64,000 nucleotides of DNA, from NCBI GenBank assembly GCA_028281025.1, contig JANQKR010000006.1, positions 54,130 through 118,129 on the forward strand, written 5' to 3'. The notes under the pieces were generated by a model. The model worked only from the letters and a program-made list of their open reading frames with translations, was not told the origin of the DNA and searched no databases. The translations under genes and the position numbers were made by a program. Position 1 is the first letter of the stretch. Every line of letters starts with the position of its first letter. This document shows positions 1 through 8,180 of the stretch, piece by piece. The stretch comes from Croceivirga sp. GTDB lineage: Bacteria > Bacteroidota > Bacteroidia > Flavobacteriales > Flavobacteriaceae.

Positions 1-178
1 ATTTGAGCATAACTAAATTCCATTGTGTAACCAGGGCTATACGCAATGACGCCGTTCTCCCCTACCCCTTGACAAAGCCTGTATTAAGCTAATGGGGATG
101 CTCAGAATCGTAGGAGACAAGAATGAAATCTTAGCAAAGAACGTCCTGGTGCATGGACAAACGAATTAGGCAACTAAC
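1..178. other. left-edge stretch with no supported gene
   Basis: No convincing gene is visible. The longest open stretch upstream of the first gene is a 25-codon plus-strand frame (92-169) with no recognisable domain. It could be the degraded tail of something outside the window. Confidence 0.4.
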
Positions 179-538
179 ATGGAAAATTTTAATCAGATAT
201 TCAAAAGCGCCAAAGCGAATAAAATAGGGAATAAATTAAAGGAAATCATTGAGTCCTATTTTGATAATGTTGAGGGAAGCATTATAGGCGGTAAAAAAGT
301 GAAATTGGTTTTATATTCAAGGAATGGGAGGAATAACGTTTTATGTGGAATTCAGGAAGGAACCAATGAATCTTGTATGTTATATGTACATCACATTGAT
401 GAACTTAACCATGATAGACTGAAATTTAGTGGAAAAGGTAAACACGCCAAACGTATCAAGTTTAATAGCACTGAGGATATTATAGAAGAAGACATAAAAT
501 GGTTATTGTCCAAAGTAAATGAGAATGCGCCATTTTGA
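179..538 (+). CDS. DUF1801-like small protein
   Basis: A 119-residue soluble protein without signal peptide or membrane segment. The C-terminal half (about residues 65-112) holds a pattern of hydrophobic strand, Asp, Gly-x-Gly-Lys, basic-Ile-Lys-Phe and then a Ser-x-Glu-Asp-Ile helix start, which resembles the end of DUF1801/YdhG-like proteins. The family has no firm biochemical role. The match is by pattern only and the N-terminal half is divergent. It is followed by a spacer of the same degenerate type as those after genes at 2-4.5 kb, suggesting it belongs to the same accessory string. The ATG is the first start after an in-frame stop. Confidence 0.5.
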   Translation: MENFNQIFKSAKANKIGNKLKEIIESYFDNVEGSIIGGKKVKLVLYSRNGRNNVLCGIQEGTNESCMLYVHHIDELNHDRLKFSGKGKHAKRIKFNSTEDIIEEDIKWLLSKVNENAPF

Positions 539-560
539 ATACGAATTATGGACCTATTAA

Positions 561-590
561 ACTGCACCACAACAAGGGCCATTATTCATA
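561..590 (+). repeat. degenerate cassette-like spacer, copy 1
   Basis: After the DUF1801-like gene the bases CACAACAAGGGCCATTATT appear. They resemble CCAACAATGGCCATAATT at 4088-4105 and looser versions at 3026 and 3514. These sit just after stop codons of unrelated small genes. Calling them one family is inference. Confidence 0.35.
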
Positions 591-753
591 TCTATGCTAC
601 AAACCATGGCCGTGACCGTTGTGTGCACGTAGAAAAAACACAAAATGGCCTGAAACAATCCTTTTAGAGTAATCCCATCCCGATAGTGACAAACAGAAAA
701 TTCAAGTTGTCATAAAAGCGCTACGGAAGAAACATATCGGCATTCCACCAGGA

Positions 754-1716
754 CTAAATCTCGTAATAAAAAGCATCCCGCAATACGTCCAAGCTCTTGG
801 GTACGGCTGTATCAGGCGATTCCAAGCCTTCAAACTCAAGCGATATCCATCCTTTGTATCCCACATCCCGCATCATTTGACCAATGGCAGGATAATCGAT
901 GTCCAGTGAATACCATTTACCTCCACCATAATAGGTTTTGGCTTGAACAAGGAAAGTTTGAGGGGCCATAAGCTTCAACTGTTCCTCACGATTTTCCAAA
1001 AAGTTACCCGTGTCCAAGGTCATTTGCAACCATGGACTGTCAATGGCGTCCACAATTCTCTTCACGCCTTCAGCAGTGCGTCCCAATCCCCAGTGGTTTT
1101 CCAGGCCCAGGACCACTCCACACTTTTCTGCCGTTGGAATGCATGCTGCAATGGAATCAATCACCCATTTAAAGCCATCTTCATCCGTATAGCCCTCCAA
1201 TGTTGGTTCAATACCCTTATTGGCCATAAGATCATCAAAGTTTTTTGAGGTTCCCCAGCGTCCGGTATTCAATCGCATTGTCGGTATGCCCAAGGCGTAC
1301 GCAAGTTCTATCTGCCTGATCGTTTTGGCAATGTTTTCGTCACGTTTTTCCTTTTCGGGATAAACATAACCCTGATGTGTGCTGAACCCCATGAGGTCCA
1401 ATCCAGCGTGGAAGGCACGCTTCTTGAGGTTTTGCAAATAACTGTTCTCTTCAGAGGTCATCTGTACCAACAGTAGTTCAATACCGTCAAAACCCATAGC
1501 TGCGGCCTTATCAATGCACATTTCGATCGGCACGTCTTCCTTGGGACCGTTAAATTGCCAAAACGAATAGGTCGAAACCCCAATGGGATTTCTTCTGATA
1601 TTGTCCTGTTTTTCAGCTTTTGGTGCTTCTTTAGGTTCTGGAGAGGTGCAGGCTCCCAGTACGGTTGCCATGCCAAAAGCAGAGGCATTTTGGAGGAATT
1701 TTCTACGGTCTGTCAT
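754..1716 (-). CDS. secreted sugar phosphate isomerase/epimerase-like TIM-barrel lipoprotein
   Basis: A 320-residue protein starting with a twin-Arg-like signal (RRKFLQ at 4-9) that ends in a lipobox with Cys23 (LGAC), so it is probably exported and lipidated. Residues about 45-318 form an AP-endonuclease-2/xylose-isomerase-like TIM barrel, with a conserved GFDGIEL strand near residue 75, GLENHWG near 205 and TLDTGN near 235, the last two holding likely metal-binding Glu, His and Asp. The family isomerises or epimerises sugars and inositols. The exact substrate cannot be read from sequence. It stands alone between two long spacers with no clear operon partner. Confidence 0.85.
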   Translation of the reverse strand: MTDRRKFLQNASAFGMATVLGACTSPEPKEAPKAEKQDNIRRNPIGVSTYSFWQFNGPKEDVPIEMCIDKAAAMGFDGIELLLVQMTSEENSYLQNLKKRAFHAGLDLMGFSTHQGYVYPEKEKRDENIAKTIRQIELAYALGIPTMRLNTGRWGTSKNFDDLMANKGIEPTLEGYTDEDGFKWVIDSIAACIPTAEKCGVVLGLENHWGLGRTAEGVKRIVDAIDSPWLQMTLDTGNFLENREEQLKLMAPQTFLVQAKTYYGGGKWYSLDIDYPAIGQMMRDVGYKGWISLEFEGLESPDTAVPKSLDVLRDAFYYEI

Positions 1717-2260
1717 TTTGCTTGGATTAAGTATCCCTTAAATATAAAGATTACCACCTACATTATATAATCGATATTCCGATCAGGATAATGTGGAAGG
1801 CCATATGTTTTATATAGTTACCGTCAGTTCAGACAATTTCTTGAAATAAGTGAAATTTGAATCCTTCTGGAGCACTCCTTTTGATATATTTACCGAGGAA
1901 GGTGGAAAATCGACTGATTGGATTTAGGATGGGAATCCTTAATTTGATGGTAATGACGTGAATTCAGTATAAGAAAATTACGTCATTTTGAGTGTTTTTG
2001 CGATAGCAAAAATGTATCGAAAACCTGCCTGCCTTCCGGCGGCAGGCAGGTAATTTTCTTGCAAAATCCTGTTCGATACAATTTTTCTTCATTTTATTAC
2101 GAAAAACCACTCAATTTGACGGATTTTGGTTGATAAAAAATATGTAGAACCCACGTTAGTTATAGGAAAGTAACCTGCATACACCAAAGTGTACAGGTTC
2201 ATGTTTCCAAACGGCACCACCTTACAGACAAAACGTTGTGCAGGCTTAAAAAAAAAGTAA
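1717..2260. other. 544-bp gene-free region containing a MITE-like repeat
   Basis: No coding frame of quality is seen on either strand. The centre is occupied by the inverted-repeat element at 1981-2121. The remaining AT-rich flanks presumably carry the divergent promoters of the isomerase and the creatininase-family gene, but no consensus promoter stood out. Confidence 0.6.
1981..2121. repeat. MITE-like imperfect inverted repeat with GC-rich core palindrome
   Basis: The left arm (from 1981, CGTCATTTTGAGTG then GTATCGAAAA) is echoed in reverse complement on the right (TTCGATACA at 2069 on, CACTCAATTTGACG at 2108-2121). The centre is a perfect 10-bp palindrome, cctgcctgcc (2024-2033) and ggcaggcagg (2041-2050) with a 7-nt loop. 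It contains no ORF. Such GC-rich hairpins inside AT-rich spacers are typical of dispersed non-autonomous repeats. I saw no second copy in this window, so its mobility is inference. Confidence 0.6.
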
Positions 2261-3025
2261 ATGATAAGACCTTACGTACTGGCAGATACCAATTGGAAAC
2301 ATTTAAAAGATGAAAAATTTGATTTGGCCGTACTTCCCTGGGGGGCCACAGAAGCCCATAATTACCATTTGCCCTACGCAACCGATGTCATTGAAGGAAC
2401 GGCTATCGCGGAAGAAGCTGGGAGAATTGCTTGGGAGAAAGGAGCCAAAGTCATCATATTACCTACAATTCCATTTGGGGTCAATACCGGACAGGCCGAC
2501 ATCTACTTGGATATGAATTTGAACCCAAGTACCCAATTCGCCATCTTAAAAGACATCATTGGCGTATTGGACCGCCAAGGAATCCAAAAATTTATGATTT
2601 TGAACAGTCATGGAGGAAATAATTGGAAATCAATAATCCGGGAACTTGGACTGCTATTTCCAAAAATGTTTTTATGTGTTGGTGAATGGGTAAAGATTGT
2701 CAATCGGAATGATTTTTTTGATGATCCGGGAGACCATGCGGACGAAATGGAAACAAGTCTTATTCTTCATTTGGCCCCTGAATTGGTGCTTCCAAAAGAA
2801 GATTGGGGCGACGGAATTGAAAAAAAGAACAAAATAAAAGCGTTCAACGAGGGTTGGGCTTGGACGGAAAGACCTTGGAGTCAAATAAGCGAAGATACTG
2901 GAGTGGGAAATCCCAAAGCATCAACCAAAGAAAAGGGGGAACACTTTTTCAATGCGGTTTGTAGTAAGTTGGGAGATCTGCTAGTAGAGATCTCAATTGC
3001 GGATACCAAAAACCTTTATGAATAA
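2261..3025 (+). CDS. creatininase-family amidohydrolase
   Basis: A 254-residue cytoplasmic protein of the creatininase (creatinine amidohydrolase) family, close to the usual 240-260 residues. The metal and active-site pattern is present: GATEAHNYHLPYATD at 28-42 (Glu31, His33, His36, Asp42), NSHGGNN at 115-121 and DHADEMETS at 158-166. Members hydrolyse cyclic or linear amides, including creatinine, formamidopyrimidines and mycofactocin precursors, so the substrate here is open. No creatinine-pathway genes are nearby. The ATG at 2261 is the first Met of the conserved N-terminus. It is followed by a degenerate spacer and then a GNAT gene. Confidence 0.85.
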   Translation: MIRPYVLADTNWKHLKDEKFDLAVLPWGATEAHNYHLPYATDVIEGTAIAEEAGRIAWEKGAKVIILPTIPFGVNTGQADIYLDMNLNPSTQFAILKDIIGVLDRQGIQKFMILNSHGGNNWKSIIRELGLLFPKMFLCVGEWVKIVNRNDFFDDPGDHADEMETSLILHLAPELVLPKEDWGDGIEKKNKIKAFNEGWAWTERPWSQISEDTGVGNPKASTKEKGEHFFNAVCSKLGDLLVEISIADTKNLYE

Positions 3026-3057
3026 AACGCTACGCAGTAAGGGCAGTAATTTAAAAA
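3026..3057 (+). repeat. degenerate cassette-like spacer, copy 2
   Basis: The whole gap between the creatininase and GNAT genes. Its right part, AGGGCAGTAATTTAAAAA, parallels ATGGCCATAATTTAAGAA at 4094-4111, and both run into the next start codon. Confidence 0.35.
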
Positions 3058-3513
3058 ATGAATATCGAGTTACTACATAAGGAAGGTAAGCTATTGGAGA
3101 GGGGAATTGAATACTTCTGGAAACAATGGGGAAACGAATCGAATTTTGATTTTTACAAAAATTGTATTGAAAATTCAATCGCTGATACTAAATCCTTACC
3201 AAAGTTTTACCTCATGCTTGATGAAGATAAAATTATTGGTTCCTATGCATTATTGACAAATGACCTTATAAGCAGGCAAGATCTATTTCCTTGGTTTGCG
3301 TGCTTATTCGTAGACGAAAGTTATCGGAACCAAGGTTTAGCAAATGAATTGATACAACATAGTGTTGATGAATCCCGGAAAAGAGGATTTGACAATCTCT
3401 ATCTTTCAACAGCATTGAACGATTTTTATGAAAAAAAAGGATGGAAATATTATTCCCAAGGATTTACGGTCTTTGGGGACCGTATTAACATCTATTCAAA
3501 AAAACTGAATTAA
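3058..3513 (+). CDS. GNAT family N-acetyltransferase
   Basis: A 151-residue GNAT protein. The acetyl-CoA pyrophosphate-binding loop is visible as RNQGLANELI around residues 95-105, preceded by the beta-4 strand ending FVDESY. It is followed by DNLYLSTAL and the FYEKKGWKYY motif typical of the family's C-terminus. It transfers an acetyl group from acetyl-CoA to an amine, but the substrate cannot be predicted. It is a soluble single-domain protein located in the small-gene string, 32 bp after the creatininase-like gene and 31 bp before an RDD gene. These are probably separately acquired genes rather than a pathway. Confidence 0.85.
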   Translation: MNIELLHKEGKLLERGIEYFWKQWGNESNFDFYKNCIENSIADTKSLPKFYLMLDEDKIIGSYALLTNDLISRQDLFPWFACLFVDESYRNQGLANELIQHSVDESRKRGFDNLYLSTALNDFYEKKGWKYYSQGFTVFGDRINIYSKKLN

Positions 3514-3544
3514 AAACTGCAACCAACAATCAATTAAAATCGGA
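3514..3544 (+). repeat. degenerate cassette-like spacer, copy 3
   Basis: The gap between the GNAT and RDD genes holds ACTGCAACCAACAATCAATT. It resembles ACTGCACCACAACAAGGGCC at 561-580 and CCAACAATGG at 4088-4097. Confidence 0.35.
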
Positions 3545-4081
3545 ATGAGCGAAGAAGTACAATATGGTAAATTTTGGGACAGATTTGGGGCCTATATTTT
3601 AGATATGATAATAATCGGAATTCCCTCTTTTGGACTCAACTACTTAAATTTTATAACCGCAAAAAGCTTTTACCTTTATTTGCCGATTGCTTTGATTGGA
3701 CTTTCTTACAAACCTATAATGGAAAGCAAGTATCAGGCTACACTGGGAAAAATGGCATTTAACTTAAAGGTAACGGACTTAGCATTCAAAAAAATTGGCT
3801 TTCAAAGATCACTTGTCCGAAGTTTGATTTTCATATTGCCAGCCCTTATATATCTGCCAGCTCAGTTTTTAGCTTATAATAATCCCAATTTGACAGAATT
3901 GGACGGGTTTTGGGAATTTTCGCAGGCCTTACAATCGACTTATCCCTTGGCTGAAATTTTTAACTGTTTCTTTTCAATAATCTTTTTAGCGGATGTCATA
4001 ATGCTTCTTTCTGATAATTCGCAAAAACAAAGGAGTTTGAAAGACAGATTGGCCAAAACATTCGTGATAAAAGAAAAATAG
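3545..4081 (+). CDS. RDD family integral membrane protein
   Basis: A 178-residue membrane protein of the RDD family. The N-terminus WDRFGAYILDMIIIG carries the family's Arg and Asp around residues 12-20. Hydrophobic spans follow at about 16-36 and 40-60, then GKMAFNLKVTD, FQRSLVRSLIF at about 95-105 and another span near 140-158. The C-terminal LKDRLAKTFVI is the standard ending. RDD proteins are small membrane proteins of mostly unknown role, some tied to ion homeostasis. It differs clearly from the second RDD protein at 22018-22422. Confidence 0.85.
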   Translation: MSEEVQYGKFWDRFGAYILDMIIIGIPSFGLNYLNFITAKSFYLYLPIALIGLSYKPIMESKYQATLGKMAFNLKVTDLAFKKIGFQRSLVRSLIFILPALIYLPAQFLAYNNPNLTELDGFWEFSQALQSTYPLAEIFNCFFSIIFLADVIMLLSDNSQKQRSLKDRLAKTFVIKEK

Positions 4082-4120
4082 CCATTGCCAACAATGGCCA
4101 TAATTTAAGAAACATAGAAA
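4081..4120 (+). repeat. degenerate cassette-like spacer, copy 4, with 7-bp inverted repeat
   Basis: The gap between the RDD gene and the next gene. gccattg (4081-4087) and caatggc (4092-4098) form a perfect 7-bp hairpin with a 4-nt loop, followed by CATAATTTAAGAAAC. It is the best preserved of the spacer copies. Confidence 0.45.
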
Positions 4121-4534
4121 ATGGAAAAGCATTTTGAACTTTCCGACGCTGAATTTGAACGAGAATTCGTTACCTGTAAATTAAACCCTTCCGATTTTTC
4201 CCATGAAGCCCATTTACGGTTGGCATGGATACATATTGACAACTATGGAATTGAGCAAGCTGAAAAAAACATCCCTTACCAATTGCAAAAGTTTGTGAAC
4301 CACGTTGGAGCGAAAGATAAATTCAATATGACGTTGACTTTGGCCGCGGTTAAGGCGGTTTATCATTTTATGCTCAAATCGAATGCTGATAATTTCAAGG
4401 ATTTTATTGCTGAATTTCCCAGATTAAAATATAACTTCAAGGAGTTGATGGGTTGTCATTACGGATTTGATATTTACCATTCGAATTTGGCAAAAACAGC
4501 ATTTTTAGAGCCGGACTTGATTCCGTTTGATTAA
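4121..4534 (+). CDS. conserved hypothetical protein, unknown function
   Basis: I do not recognise the family. It is a 137-residue soluble, probably all-helical protein. A striking motif, FSHEAHLRLAWIH, lies at about residues 26-38 with three His residues, and a second His-rich patch (GCHYGFDIYHS) sits near 111-121. This suggests a possible metal or substrate site. No signal peptide or membrane segment is seen. It is the last member of the small-gene string, followed by a hairpin-containing spacer. The function is unassigned. Confidence 0.7.
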   Translation: MEKHFELSDAEFEREFVTCKLNPSDFSHEAHLRLAWIHIDNYGIEQAEKNIPYQLQKFVNHVGAKDKFNMTLTLAAVKAVYHFMLKSNADNFKDFIAEFPRLKYNFKELMGCHYGFDIYHSNLAKTAFLEPDLIPFD

Positions 4535-4544
4535 AAAGCAAAAA

Positions 4545-4579
4545 CCACCGCCCGCAATAAGTTTTCCTCTAGCGGTTGG
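4545..4579 (+). repeat. spacer hairpin after the small-gene string
   Basis: ccaccgc (4545-4551) pairs with gcggttgg (4572-4579) with one bulge, around CCGCAATAAGTTTTCC. It may be a fifth, diverged spacer copy or a weak terminator. Confidence 0.3.
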
Positions 4580-4754
4580 ATTCCCTAAACGGAATTCAGC
4601 ACAGATTTGCCTGCTTTAAGTTAGGACGAAAAATCAGTTATCATTTTCCAAAACAAGTCCCACACAATACCTTTGCAGGCAACCCCAAAACAACCGGGAA
4701 AACGCAATCAACAACTTTGCAAAACCCCTAATTTTTGACAATAAACATTACTGC

Positions 4755-5756
4755 ATGAAGACCCTATTTACCGCACTCGTCATTACTATTTTGGTAAGCT
4801 GTTCCATTAAAAACAGTAGAACAATGGATAGTATTCTTGATTCCTCATTGTTGGTTTATCAAATATCTGGACACGAAGGCCCCAAAATCGACATCAATAA
4901 GGATAGTCTTGCGCAGTTTCTTACGGCACTGCATTACAATATTCCGCTTTCTGAAATTGAAGGCGCACTGAAATGGGGCCCTGGGACAACGGAACGGAAC
5001 ATAGATGCCCTAATTGAAAACAAACTACTTACAAAAAAGGGGGATTACTACCAACCCAAGCTTGGGATTCTCACATTGGAGCGAGTCAACCTATTGAAGG
5101 AAAAAGGCCAAAAGGTAGCCAATGAAATTGCCGACAGTATCAACAACTGGTTACCTGAAATAAAAAGGATACATAACGAAATGAATATTTCACAGCACCA
5201 TGATTTCCGTGAATTGTCCTTCTTTTATTTAAGTAATGTCCTCCTCGATAATTTTCAAATCCAACAGGTGGAGGAGGTTTTTTTAAACACAAAAAGACCT
5301 TTACGAAATGGCAGTCGATATTACCTGGCCATTGTTGAAGATGCTCCTTCCAACACCACCGAACCTTTTGGAATCTATGGCAACATGGGACTTTTTTGGA
5401 ATGATTCAATAGGCATTTCCGTATATGGTAACAAACGGATTCAATCAAATGTTGGTTGGGATAATTACGAGGACAAGACTATTTATGTTTTTGATGAAAA
5501 GGATATGCTGGTGATAAGCCATAAAATGCCCAATGCATTTTTCCCATGTCTGCTTGATATCCTGAACAGAAACAAACCCAATTTTGAAGCCATATACCGT
5601 GAGCTGAATTTCGATAAGGAAGTTTCGTTTGAAGAATTCTTTATCTTTTGGTACCATTTTATTTATACCGAAACAACTGATGTTCTCATGGCAAAAAACA
5701 GCATCCAAAAACCGAAAGACGGAATGTTTTACTATCAGGTTGCGAAGAATTTTTAA
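4755..5756 (+). CDS. lipoprotein with a winged-helix-like N-terminal region
   Basis: A 333-residue protein with a short lipoprotein signal (MKTLFTALVITILVSC, Cys16). The first domain, about residues 50-110, has the shape of a winged helix: LSEIEGALKWGPGTTERNID, then LIENKLLTKKGDYYQPKL, like MarR/ArsR-type HTH domains. The rest (about 110-333) is unrecognised, rich in aromatic residues, and ends in FYYQVAKNF. A DNA-binding-like fold on an exported protein is unusual. Either the fold has been reused for protein contacts, or Met24 is the true start and the protein is cytoplasmic. The lipobox is good, so I favour export. The stop is 66 bp from the convergent moxR gene. Confidence 0.7.
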   Translation: MKTLFTALVITILVSCSIKNSRTMDSILDSSLLVYQISGHEGPKIDINKDSLAQFLTALHYNIPLSEIEGALKWGPGTTERNIDALIENKLLTKKGDYYQPKLGILTLERVNLLKEKGQKVANEIADSINNWLPEIKRIHNEMNISQHHDFRELSFFYLSNVLLDNFQIQQVEEVFLNTKRPLRNGSRYYLAIVEDAPSNTTEPFGIYGNMGLFWNDSIGISVYGNKRIQSNVGWDNYEDKTIYVFDEKDMLVISHKMPNAFFPCLLDILNRNKPNFEAIYRELNFDKEVSFEEFFIFWYHFIYTETTDVLMAKNSIQKPKDGMFYYQVAKNF

Positions 5757-5821
5757 GCAATAAAGCCGGTGCAATGGTTTGCCCATCCCCAGCATTACCC
5801 AAAAAAGATGGTAATACGATA

Positions 5822-6778
5822 TTATTCCAATAGTTGGGAAATCAGGTCATCCTCAGAAATTCCTTCGGCCTCTGCCTTATAATTTTTGAGGATCCTATGC
5901 CTTAGGATACCATGGGCCACTGCTTTTATATTCTCAATATCCGGGGAATACTTGCCATTGACAACGGCGTGCGCCTTTGCGGCCATCACTAAATTTTGGG
6001 ATGCCCGAGGTCCTGCTCCCCAATCCACGTAATTCTTCACAAATTCCGAAGCCGAACCCAGGTCGGGTCGGGTCTTATTGACCAGTCGTACCGTATAGTC
6101 CACAACATTGTCCGCCACGGGGACCCTTCTGATCAACTGTTGTACTTCTTTTATGCCATCGGCACTAAAGAGTGTATTAAGGTTCACCGATTTATCCGTG
6201 GTCGTGGACTTGACCACTTCGATCTCTTCCTCAATGGAGGGATAGGACAATTTGATGGCGAACATAAAACGATCCAATTGCGCTTCCGGCAGTGGATAGG
6301 TACCTTCTTGTTCGATAGGGTTTTGCGTAGCCAGAACAAAATAAGGGAGTTCCAGTTTGTATTGATGTCCAGCAACGGTCACGGCCCTTTCCTGCATTGC
6401 CTCCAATAAGGCAGCCTGTGTTTTGGGAGGGGTCCGGTTGATCTCATCTGCCAGAATGATATTGGCAAAAATGGGGCCTTTGATGAACTTAAAATTCCGA
6501 TTTTGGTCCAAAACCTCACTTCCCAAAATATCACTGGGCATTAAATCGGGTGTAAACTGTATTCTCTTGAAGTCCAAGCCCAATGTCTGGGCTATGGTAT
6601 TTACCATCAAGGTTTTTGCCAAACCGGGAACTCCAATGAGCAAGGAATGCCCCCCGGTATAAATGGATAAAAGAATTTGTTCTATGACCTGTTCTTGGCC
6701 AATGATTACCTTACCAATCTCCTGTTTTAAATCACTATGTTTTTGGACAAGGTCTTGGACGGCAGTAACGTCGGACAT
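5822..6778 (-). CDS. MoxR family AAA+ ATPase
   Basis: A 318-residue MoxR-type AAA+ ATPase, full length. Walker A is GVPGLAKT at residues 49-56 (Ala in place of the middle Gly, usual for MoxR). Walker B is ILADEINR near 108, followed by TPPKTQAALLEAMQE. Sensor 1 is ATQNP near 151, and the lid domain with ASQNLVMAAKAHA follows. MoxR proteins act as chaperones that assemble or activate partner complexes, often with VWA proteins. No VWA or DUF58 gene follows here, so the gene is separated from its usual partners. It starts 1 bp after the surA-like gene and is evidently co-transcribed with it. Confidence 0.93.
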   Translation of the reverse strand: MSDVTAVQDLVQKHSDLKQEIGKVIIGQEQVIEQILLSIYTGGHSLLIGVPGLAKTLMVNTIAQTLGLDFKRIQFTPDLMPSDILGSEVLDQNRNFKFIKGPIFANIILADEINRTPPKTQAALLEAMQERAVTVAGHQYKLELPYFVLATQNPIEQEGTYPLPEAQLDRFMFAIKLSYPSIEEEIEVVKSTTTDKSVNLNTLFSADGIKEVQQLIRRVPVADNVVDYTVRLVNKTRPDLGSASEFVKNYVDWGAGPRASQNLVMAAKAHAVVNGKYSPDIENIKAVAHGILRHRILKNYKAEAEGISEDDLISQLLE

Positions 6779-6779
6779 A

Positions 6780-8180
6780 TTATTGCTTTAGCCAGTTATT
6801 GGAAAAATTACAGCTTTTGTTGTCATCGTCGACCAGAATATAGGTATCATCAATCCTTTCGGCCATCCATTCCTTCACCGCCTTAAATTGTTTGTCCCGC
6901 ATGGCCAATTCCTGAATTTTGATGTAATCCCTAGCAAAATCGGCCTCATGCTCATCATACCGATTGGTAATCTGCATAATTTTGAATTTGGGTGGTCCTC
7001 CCCGAGGGTCATCCTCTTTTATGGGCCTTGAAATCTCACCGTCCTTTAAATTCCTGACCTGATTGTACAGCGAGGGATCCATTTTGGTCAATTCAAACTT
7101 AGAGTCGAAATTAATGGGATTTCGCAATAACCCCCCATCAAATTTCGTTTCCTTTTCGTCCGAAAAGTTACGTGCACCTTCGTCAAAGCTATATTTTCCA
7201 TCCAAAATATGTTGGCGAATGGTATCCAGCTCCTTAGCGGCCTGTTCCATAGCCTTTCTTGATATTTCCGGTATCATCAAGATATGTCGTAAATCCCTTT
7301 CCTGACCACGGATTTTTTCCATTTTTATGATATGGTAACCAAAATCCGTTTCAAAAGGTTCGGATATCTCCCCTTCCTGTAAACTAAAGGCGACATCCTT
7401 AAATTCCTTGACGAACGGAGTCTCCCTTGACATACTGTAGAAACCGCCCTTTGATTTTGAACCTGGGTCCTGTGAGTACAAAATGGCCTTTACATTAAAA
7501 CTGGCATCGTTTTCCAGGACATCCTGTTTAATTTCCTTAAGCCTATTGATGACCTTAAGCTTTTCTTCTTCCGATGGTTTGGGTTGTTTCACGATTTGGG
7601 ATATCTCCAATTCCGCACCAAAAACCGGTCTCTCATCTTCTGGAATCCTATAAAAGAACTGCCTTACTTCTTCTGGGGTGACCTCAATATCCTCAACCAC
7701 TTTGGCTTGCATTCTTTCGGATAGCATCCTCAGTTTATTGATCTCAAAAAGCTCCGCTTTAAAGCTTTCCAAGTCGGTTTTTTTGTAGTATTTCAGCATT
7801 TTATCAACACTGCCTATTTGAGAGGTCAACTGTTGAATCTGGCGATCGGAGGTAGCGTTCACCTGGTCATCGGATACCAAGAGACTGTCCTGGACCGCTT
7901 GATGGGCATATAACCGATCCTCCATTAATTTGCCCAATAACTGGCAATTGGTCACATCTTCCGTAGAAGCCCCCTGGCTCTTTAAGTCGATTAAGGTTTT
8001 CTCAATATCGGAATCCAGAATCACATAATCCCCAACCACTGCCGCAATACCGTCCAGTTTTGCCATATTCCGGGAGACCGTAGTATCCGTGGATATACTG
8101 GCTTCATTCAATCCTTCCCCTTCTTGTGCAAAAATCATACTCCCTGCCAATAAGAAGCCCCACATTAATTTCCTACTCAT
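6780..8180 (-). CDS. surA: periplasmic peptidyl-prolyl isomerase/chaperone SurA-like
   Basis: A SurA-type outer-membrane-protein chaperone with signal peptide. I use the Met at 8180 because MSRKLMWGFLLAGSMIFAQ is a clean signal sequence, while the 18 extra upstream residues are lysine-rich and overlap the previous gene. The product is about 466 residues. The N-terminal chaperone region is at about 35-170. The first parvulin domain contains SQDPGSKSKGGFYS and GYHIIKME, followed by a second, more diverged parvulin-like domain with RHILMIPE and FDGGLLRNP. The 8-bp overlap with the upstream PpiC-like lipoprotein gene suggests translational coupling. It acts in the periplasm on unfolded outer-membrane proteins. 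Confidence 0.9.
   Translation of the reverse strand: MSRKLMWGFLLAGSMIFAQEGEGLNEASISTDTTVSRNMAKLDGIAAVVGDYVILDSDIEKTLIDLKSQGASTEDVTNCQLLGKLMEDRLYAHQAVQDSLLVSDDQVNATSDRQIQQLTSQIGSVDKMLKYYKKTDLESFKAELFEINKLRMLSERMQAKVVEDIEVTPEEVRQFFYRIPEDERPVFGAELEISQIVKQPKPSEEEKLKVINRLKEIKQDVLENDASFNVKAILYSQDPGSKSKGGFYSMSRETPFVKEFKDVAFSLQEGEISEPFETDFGYHIIKMEKIRGQERDLRHILMIPEISRKAMEQAAKELDTIRQHILDGKYSFDEGARNFSDEKETKFDGGLLRNPINFDSKFELTKMDPSLYNQVRNLKDGEISRPIKEDDPRGGPPKFKIMQITNRYDEHEADFARDYIKIQELAMRDKQFKAVKEWMAERIDDTYILVDDDNKSCNFSNNWLKQ

Noticed and set aside
92..169. Short plus-strand frame at the left edge
   Set aside because: Only 25 codons after ATG, no recognisable domain and no supporting start signal; probably random or a remnant.
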